Positions 59,012 to 64,000 of a DNA stretch of 64,000 nucleotides are shown here, piece by piece. Each line of letters begins with the position of its first letter. Position 1 is the stretch's first letter. Location: positions 496,001 through 560,000 of the forward strand of contig JALNYW010000001.1 in the NCBI GenBank assembly GCA_023229665.1, given 5' to 3'. The notes beneath the pieces were generated by a model, which was not told where the DNA came from, made no database searches, and worked only from the letters and a program-made list of their open reading frames with translations. This DNA is from Patescibacteria group bacterium (GTDB lineage Bacteria; Patescibacteriota; Patescibacteriia; 2-12-FULL-60-25). Both the position numbers and the translations under genes were made by a program.

Positions 59012-60873
59012 TTGGTTAAGGCGAATAACAGGCTCATGGCAAGCAGAAGCCCCATCGTGGCAAACATCCACATGACCGGACCACCCTGAGGATTAAATCC
59101 CGTGCTTGGCAATTTAGGCGATGGAGCGGTCGGGACCGGGGGCGTGAAGATGGCCGGCGAAATCGCCACGCTCGCCACTGCCACGTCCGTCACTGTGATG
59201 CCATTCGCTTGGCCGCTCGCCGTGGCCGTGTTCGTGGTGGCGGCGGTCAGGTTTTGTACGCAGGAATAGAGCCAGGTTTCATAGGTCTCCATCAGGCCAT
59301 TGCCATTACCGTCGCCGGAAACCACATTCACCGGACCACAACGATCATCCGTGACGCCCACATTACTCAACGCGACCGTGCCCGGATTCGTGACTGCATA
59401 CGTGTAAGTGACCGAACCGCCTCCCACCGGCAAAAGCACCGGCGCGGGCATTTTTACGATGTGAATCAGCGGTGGCAGCGGCAGGCCGGCGACGACGACG
59501 GTCGCAAGGGCCGTATCAACCGCGGTCAAACCATTCGCCTGGCCGGTCGCGATAGCCGTATTAACCGTCGTTGCCGGAATATTGCTGGTACAGGTATACC
59601 GCCACGTTTCACTCACCTGGAGCAACGAGTCGTTATTCACATCGCCGGATACGCGAGTCACGTTGCTGCAGCGGTTATCGGTAACCGTTACATTGCTGAG
59701 CGCGACCGTGCCCGGGTTCGTAACCACGTAGCTGTAAACCACGGAACCGCCGCTAAAAGGCAACGTAAGCGGGGCAGGAGTTTTCACGATGTTAATCAAC
59801 GGCGGCACAACCGGAATCCCGACGATAACTTGAGCGATCGCCGTATCCACCGCAGCCATGCCGTTCCCTAGGCCGCGAGCCGTAGCATAGTTGACCGTGG
59901 TCGTATCGAGCATGGTGGTACAGGTGTACATCCAGGTTTCGCTCGTCTCCATCCAACCATTGAGGTTCGTATCACCGGAGACATACGCCGTATTCGTACA
60001 CTTATCGTCCACTAAGGTGATATCCGTCATCGTGATCGTGCCCGGATTCGTAAGCGTATAGCTATAGGTGACCGGACCCGGACCGGCCGGCAAGGCCAAC
60101 GGATTCGGGACTTTACGGACGTTGATGAGCGGCGGTGCGTTAGTCGATCCACCCGGAGCCGCATCGGAAACCAAACAGGTTCGAGTAATGGTGTTTTCAT
60201 TAGTCGTCACTGTTCCGGCACCCAACGACAACGCTCTCCCGTCCATTTGGGTATTCGAACCGATGGTGATGGCATTCGCGTTATCAATGATCGTGCCTCG
60301 AAATGTGGTGTCCGCACCAAGCGTAGTCGCGGCAGTCGGAGTCCAGAATACGTCACAAGAGGATGCGCCGTTTACCAATCTGACTAAAGAGTTATCCACC
60401 GAGGTGAGAGCGCCATCAGATCGAAAAATATATGTTCCTGCTCCATCCAGAGTGATCCCGGCTGTGCCAATACTCATCGCTCCCGTGCTGCAATACACAC
60501 CCGGGGTATACACGCCCGTGGGATGGCTACCAACGGTAGAGAGGTTCACAATCACTCCCAAGTTCTCCGTGCACGGGTTCGCATCCAAGAGAGCTAAGGC
60601 GGCAGTGGCATCAATTCTAGCCTGAGGCGTAGGCGCGCCTGATCCGTAGATCGTTCCGTTTACCGTAGGAACCGTCGCGGGCCCAGTGGTATATCCAAGA
60701 TCCCCGTTGAGGGTTGTTCCTGCCGTCGTGTTGGTGTAGGTACCGGCAAGAATCGCGTATGTGTCCGCCGCGCCAAGCGATGGCGTCGTCGCCGCATGCG
60801 TAACCGGCGCGACCATGAGGGCCAAAGCGATCACCGGAAGGTATCGCAGCTTAAAGAACATTTTTATACTCAT
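58993..60873 (-). CDS. LPSTG-anchored ice-binding-like (DUF3494) surface protein
   Basis: A 626-residue protein. A signal ends near residue 27 (LRYLPVIALALMVAPVTHAA). Residues about 28-235 resemble the DUF3494 ice-binding fold: AADTYAILAGTYTNTTAGTT, then GVYTPGVYCSTGAM and LDGAGTYIFRSDGALTS. Three DUF11-like beta domains follow, each with TNPGT and W.Y.C segments. The C-terminus has LPSTG (588-592), a membrane segment and KWKKFF, a textbook sortase signal. ATG 60873 is chosen over an upstream start since it begins the signal peptide. The downstream sortase is the evident partner. Ice binding is one possibility; adhesion is another. Confidence 0.85.
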   Translation of the reverse strand: MSIKMFFKLRYLPVIALALMVAPVTHAATTPSLGAADTYAILAGTYTNTTAGTTLNGDLGYTTGPATVPTVNGTIYGSGAPTPQARIDATAALALLDANPCTENLGVIVNLSTVGSHPTGVYTPGVYCSTGAMSIGTAGITLDGAGTYIFRSDGALTSVDNSLVRLVNGASSCDVFWTPTAATTLGADTTFRGTIIDNANAITIGSNTQMDGRALSLGAGTVTTNENTITRTCLVSDAAPGGSTNAPPLINVRKVPNPLALPAGPGPVTYSYTLTNPGTITMTDITLVDDKCTNTAYVSGDTNLNGWMETSETWMYTCTTMLDTTTVNYATARGLGNGMAAVDTAIAQVIVGIPVVPPLINIVKTPAPLTLPFSGGSVVYSYVVTNPGTVALSNVTVTDNRCSNVTRVSGDVNNDSLLQVSETWRYTCTSNIPATTVNTAIATGQANGLTAVDTALATVVVAGLPLPPLIHIVKMPAPVLLPVGGGSVTYTYAVTNPGTVALSNVGVTDDRCGPVNVVSGDGNGNGLMETYETWLYSCVQNLTAATTNTATASGQANGITVTDVAVASVAISPAIFTPPVPTAPSPKLPSTGFNPQGGPVMWMFATMGLLLAMSLLFALTKWKKFF

Positions 60874-60927
60874 ACATTTTCTTTTTGTTTTACCCCAAGG
60901 ATGCGTGGGGAAACTTTGATTAGTAAA

Positions 60928-61662
60928 ATGGATTATGGAAATAATCATAGCATAGCTGAGGAAAAAAGAGTTGATAATCTAATACAAAGTTATCAACAGC
61001 TCGCTTTCAATGCGCGAAAAGAGCTACACTCGGCCAATATGTTCGGCCTCACGACCCAGGAGTTGCGCTTGCTGCGCCGTTTGAATACGCCGCGCAAAGT
61101 TCAGGATTATTTAGATACACTTACATTGAATTTCGAGCCCGAGGGCGATACCTGCCTCTCCCCGCGCCGTGTGATGCGTGAAAAACGCGCGCATTGTATC
61201 GAAGGCGCGATGTTGGCCGCGCTCGCCTTCCGCGTGAACGGACATAAGCCGCTGGTACTTGATCTTGAAAGCAGCAAGCACGATCTTGATCATGTCGTCG
61301 CGCTTTTCAAACAGCATGGCTGCTGGGGTGCGGTTTCAAAAACGAATCACGCCGTCCTGCGCTATCGCGAACCAGTCTATAAAACGTTACGCGAATTGGT
61401 CTTGTCCTATTTTCACGAATATTTTGACGCGAAAGGGTTTAAAACCCTCCGCTATTATTCCGGTCCGGTAAACCTTTCGCGTTTCGACAAACAAAACTGG
61501 ATAACGAACGAAAAAGACAATTGGATGGTCGCGCAATATCTGTGCGAAGTCGCCCATTATCCCCTGCTAACCCGTTCGCAAATCTCCACGCTCAGAAAAG
61601 CCCATCCGACGGAAATCGAAGCGGGCAAGGTGATTGAATGGAAGAAACCGAAGCGAACGTAA
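60928..61662 (+). CDS. Transglutaminase-like conserved protein
   Basis: A 244-residue protein. ETCLSPRR-like DTCLSPRRVMREKRAHCIEG has the candidate nucleophile Cys, DLDHVVALF the His, and GCWGAVSKTNHAVLRYR the third polar residue of a transglutaminase/cysteine-protease fold; the rest is helical. This is a conserved protein family of unknown substrate. Start is uncertain: 60928 is used, but ATG 61039 (MFGLTTQEL) is eight bases after a TACACT hexamer and 40 bases after the inverted repeat GTTGATAA/TTATCAAC (60970-60997), and codons between are AT-rich. Converges on the MFS gene with two bases between stops. Confidence 0.75.
   Translation: MDYGNNHSIAEEKRVDNLIQSYQQLAFNARKELHSANMFGLTTQELRLLRRLNTPRKVQDYLDTLTLNFEPEGDTCLSPRRVMREKRAHCIEGAMLAALAFRVNGHKPLVLDLESSKHDLDHVVALFKQHGCWGAVSKTNHAVLRYREPVYKTLRELVLSYFHEYFDAKGFKTLRYYSGPVNLSRFDKQNWITNEKDNWMVAQYLCEVAHYPLLTRSQISTLRKAHPTEIEAGKVIEWKKPKRT
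60970..60997. promoter_or_regulatory. 8-bp inverted repeat near the transglutaminase-like start
   Basis: GTTGATAA and TTATCAAC with a 12-base spacer; it lies upstream of the alternative ATG at 61039 and could be an operator or part of the coding region, depending on the true start. Confidence 0.35.
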
Positions 61663-61664
61663 AA

Positions 61665-62861
61665 CTATTCCGAGTTTTGTGAAACCAAGACGGGTCTCAA
61701 GGATTTGATGAAAAGCGTGGACAAAATCAGGGCGCCGAGCGCGGAACCGATGGCGGCGACCGAAAAGGCCGACTGGAGCGAAACTGCGTCCCAAATGCGG
61801 CCGATGCCGAACCCGCCCAAAATCAGTGCGCCTCCGGTAATTGCGTGGAATAACGCATACGCGGTTCCGCGCGATTCCGTAGGAATAAGGTCGGCGATGA
61901 AGGCGCGGCCAGATCCTTCGGTCAACGCGTAAAACAATCCGTACAAAACAAAGACGGTTAGGACGGACGAGACCGATCCGGCAAACGCAAACCCCGCTTC
62001 AGCCAAGGCTAACGTGAACCAACCGATGACAAGGAATGGCAAACGACCGACGCGGTCGCTCAAAATGCCGATGGGATACGAAACCAACGCGTACAAAAGC
62101 GTGAACGCGCCAAATAAGGCCGGAATCCAAACCTGCGGGATGCCGGCATCAGCCGCGCGCACCAACACCAAGGCGTCATTCGCGCGCGTCAGCATGGCGA
62201 TCGTTGATCCAAACAAGAAAATCCAAAACGCGGGCGAAAAAGAATGGCGTTTTTTCGTGGATGCAGACCGGACACGCTGCGGCTCTCGCACTCCAATCGC
62301 AATAAGAAGTAAGGCGATGATGCCCGGGACCGCCGACAAGGCGAATATAACACGATAAGCCTCCAGGCCCGGCGCAAACGACAAAAGGATGGCGGAGGCG
62401 GCCAAGGGCCCGAATACCGAACCGGCCGTATCAACCAAACGGTGGAATCCAAATGCCTTCCCGCGAATGCCCGTAGCCGAATCGGCGACGAGCGCGTCAC
62501 GCGGCGCGTCTTTCGTTCCTTTCCCGACTCCATCCGCGATGCGCAACACGGCGACAAAAGGAAACGTATTCGCGAAAGCAAGCAAAGGTCGCGCGACGGA
62601 TGAAATCGCATATCCAAGGAAGACCATCCCCTTCCGATTCCGGAAACGATCGGATGCAATGCCGGATACGAGGCGAAACAATGCCGTCGCGCCATTCAAA
62701 AGCCCGTCAACCAAACCGATATCCGCCCGCGCGGCTCCGAGGGCAAGTAAAAAGCCGGGCAAAGCCGGAGCGACAAGATCTTGCCCGAACCCGGAAGCGA
62801 GCGCGACAAACGCGACGATGATCACGTTTCTCGGTAAAGCTTTTGCGGAACGCTGTGCCAT
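61665..62861 (-). CDS. Major facilitator superfamily transporter
   Basis: A 398-residue MFS protein with about 12 hydrophobic segments. The A-motif region GIASDRFRNRKGMVFLGY follows segment 2, and SYPIGILSDRVGRLPFL the matching loop in the second half. GRAFIADLIPTESRGTAYALF resembles drug/efflux-type members. It moves a small solute across the membrane; substrate unknown. ATG 62861 follows TGATACACT by 11 bases; an earlier start is not supported. Its promoter overlaps that of the divergent cupin gene. Confidence 0.85.
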   Translation of the reverse strand: MAQRSAKALPRNVIIVAFVALASGFGQDLVAPALPGFLLALGAARADIGLVDGLLNGATALFRLVSGIASDRFRNRKGMVFLGYAISSVARPLLAFANTFPFVAVLRIADGVGKGTKDAPRDALVADSATGIRGKAFGFHRLVDTAGSVFGPLAASAILLSFAPGLEAYRVIFALSAVPGIIALLLIAIGVREPQRVRSASTKKRHSFSPAFWIFLFGSTIAMLTRANDALVLVRAADAGIPQVWIPALFGAFTLLYALVSYPIGILSDRVGRLPFLVIGWFTLALAEAGFAFAGSVSSVLTVFVLYGLFYALTEGSGRAFIADLIPTESRGTAYALFHAITGGALILGGFGIGRIWDAVSLQSAFSVAAIGSALGALILSTLFIKSLRPVLVSQNSE

Positions 62862-62872
62862 GGTTTGCTTGT

Positions 62873-62882
62873 AGTGTATCAT
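62873..62882. promoter_or_regulatory. Overlapping divergent -10 elements (MFS and cupin genes)
   Basis: TGATACACT on the minus strand (62873-62881) serves the MFS gene, and TATCAT on the plus strand (62877-62882) the cupin gene, eight bases before its ATG. Both genes share a core of about ten bases, so expression is probably mutually exclusive or co-regulated. Confidence 0.5.
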
Positions 62883-62890
62883 TTTTTTAT

Positions 62891-63286
62891 ATGTCCTACC
62901 GCACAAACATGGTCACAGAAGTTTCGGCGAATGACGATTTTCGTCACGTATTATTCACCGGAAAGCTTTCACAGCTCGTCGTCATGCGCATCCCGCCCGG
63001 CGGCGAAATCGGCGAAGAGGTCCATGACCACGTCGAACAAACGCTCTATTTCCAAAGCGGAACAGGCGAAGCGACGCTGGACGGCAAAACCTATCCGATC
63101 GCGCCAGGCGACGTCTTTGTCGTGACGCCGGGAACGAAACATAATTTCAAAAATACGGGCAATGAACCCCTGAAGGTCGCGACCGTCTATGCCCCGCCGA
63201 ACCATATCGACGGCCGCATCCACCGCACCAAGGCTGATGCGGATGCCGATACGGAAGACGAGGCGTTCGGCGAAGCGCGGCCATAA
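62891..63286 (+). CDS. Cupin domain protein
   Basis: A 131-residue single-domain cupin. VVMRIPPGGEIGEEVHDHVEQ is the first metal motif (His45, His47 and a Glu), TLYFQSGTGEATLDG follows and VFVVTPGTKHNFKN the second with its His. It may be an enzyme or a metal-dependent sugar or small-molecule binder; function cannot be told. C-terminal tail is Asp-rich. ATG 62891 follows TATCAT by eight bases. Confidence 0.85.
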   Translation: MSYRTNMVTEVSANDDFRHVLFTGKLSQLVVMRIPPGGEIGEEVHDHVEQTLYFQSGTGEATLDGKTYPIAPGDVFVVTPGTKHNFKNTGNEPLKVATVYAPPNHIDGRIHRTKADADADTEDEAFGEARP

Positions 63287-63301
63287 GCGACAACCATGAT
63301 C

Positions 63302-63329
63302 TCAGGCCTTGCCAAAAGGCCTGATTTTT
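63302..63329. terminator. Terminator after the cupin gene
   Basis: TCAGGCCTT and AAGGCCTGA around GCCAA, then TTTTT. Separates the cupin from the ABC-F gene. Confidence 0.8.
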
Positions 63330-63337
63330 GTTTTAAT
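63329..63337 (+). promoter_or_regulatory. Extended -10 of the ABC-F gene
   Basis: TGT then TTTAAT (63332-63337), eleven bases before the ATG at 63349. It overlaps the end of the terminator. Confidence 0.45.
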
Positions 63338-63348
63338 GCAGCTCTTTT

Positions 63349-64000
63349 ATGGATCACGGCAACGTCATTATCCGCTTCAGCGGCGTCACCTTCGGCTATG
63401 ACGAGGAAAAGCCCCTCTTGGACGAGGTGGATTTTTCCGTACGTGAAGGCGCCAAGATCACCTTGATGGGCCAAAACGGCGCCGGAAAGAGCACGATTTT
63501 CAAGATGCTGACCGGCCTCCTCAAGCCGCAAGAGGGTGAGGTCCATATCCAAAAGGACGCGACCATCGCCATCGCGAAGCAGGTCATGGCGCGCGAATAC
63601 ATGGAACATACGGTACGCGAATATTTCGCGCAGGCATTTCCGGAAAAACTGTATGATCTCGACGGACGCATCCGCACGGTTTTGGAAACGGTAAACCTGA
63701 AAACGTCGTTGGACAAAAAAGTGAAAGAACATTCCGGCGGCCAACAGGCGCGCCTGCTTCTCGCATTCGCCTTGATCCAAGAGCCGGATATTTTGCTGCT
63801 TGATGAGCCGACGAACAACCTGGATAAAGAAGGTATCGAACATCTCACGTCGTTTTTGATCATGTATCCGAAAACCGTGCTGGTGATTTCGCACGACGCG
63901 GATTTCCTGAACCTGTTTACCGAAGGCGTGCTGCACTTGGATGTCTTTACCCGCAAGATGGAACAATATGTGGGCAACTACTTCGACGTGGTCGAAGAGA
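63349..64000 (+). CDS. ABC-F-type ATPase, N-terminal part (cut by window edge)
   Basis: The first 217 residues of an ATP-binding protein. GQNGAGKST (41-49) is Walker A, HSGGQQARLLLAFAL the signature, and DILLLDEPTNNLD Walker B with the ABC-F-type D-loop; SHDADFL contains the H-loop. No membrane segments are seen. A second domain is expected beyond the right edge. ABC-F proteins act on ribosomes, in translation or antibiotic protection. Confidence 0.85.
   Translation, partial: MDHGNVIIRFSGVTFGYDEEKPLLDEVDFSVREGAKITLMGQNGAGKSTIFKMLTGLLKPQEGEVHIQKDATIAIAKQVMAREYMEHTVREYFAQAFPEKLYDLDGRIRTVLETVNLKTSLDKKVKEHSGGQQARLLLAFALIQEPDILLLDEPTNNLDKEGIEHLTSFLIMYPKTVLVISHDADFLNLFTEGVLHLDVFTRKMEQYVGNYFDVVEE

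Overview
The window looks like part of the chromosome of a Patescibacteria (Candidate Phyla Radiation) bacterium using the standard genetic code. TGA is an ordinary stop (for example at 2821-2823 and 24455-24457), which argues against the TGA-recoding lineages. The clade is inferred from gene style only: very large secreted proteins with cohesin, dockerin and FG-GAP modules, a DUF5667 anti-sigma-like protein, many small membrane proteins, a short ribosome-hibernation factor and sparse metabolism. No rRNA, CRISPR array or transposase was seen; there is one tRNA (Trp).

Layout. 1-16.4 kb is a surface-polysaccharide locus: a GT2 transferase cut by the left edge, five GT4 genes (two carrying two GT4 domains each), three separate asparagine-synthetase-like amidotransferases, a methyltransferase, an NAD-dependent sugar epimerase/dehydratase and an O-antigen polymerase/ligase with a TPR tail. 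16.5-19.0 kb is an AT-richer island of four small genes (DUF695-like, DUF4304-like, two membrane proteins) bounded by 51-bp direct repeats that contain a terminator. 19.1-25.0 kb holds a 1310-residue S-layer-like protein with a structured leader, then a DUF5667 protein and its ECF sigma factor. 25.2-41.6 kb is mostly housekeeping: another GT4, YraN, methyltransferases, PgeF, a membrane-anchored caspase-like protease, NUDIX, a MazG-like protein, SecA, HPF, MurB, MurC and GlyA. 41.6-51.5 kb is a signalling and surface region: a GAF/PAS histidine kinase, three paralogous 3-TM proteins alternating with two near-identical 83-residue proteins, then a 1461-residue repeat protein ending in a dockerin, a membrane-anchored cohesin protein, and a CheY-like regulator. 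51.5-64 kb has lipoproteins, an FG-GAP protein, PurA, tRNA-Trp, MsrA, VF530, a sortase with its LPSTG substrate, a transglutaminase-like protein, an MFS transporter, a cupin and an ABC-F ATPase cut by the right edge.

Genes appear to be expressed in two styles. Many have an extended -10 element (TGnTAnnnT) 6-11 bases before the start codon and no Shine-Dalgarno sequence, so their mRNAs are probably leaderless. Six scattered single genes (29081, 30515, 32002, 36776, 39736, 55353) instead have a strong Shine-Dalgarno, usually a 17-bp-spaced promoter, GC-rich codons, and a terminator that overlaps or abuts their own stop codon.

The best candidates for undescribed biology are the histidine-kinase cluster with duplicated membrane/soluble mini-modules, the cohesin-dockerin surface pair, the six self-contained expression cassettes, the repeat-bounded island, and the tRNA-Trp-associated palindromic element.
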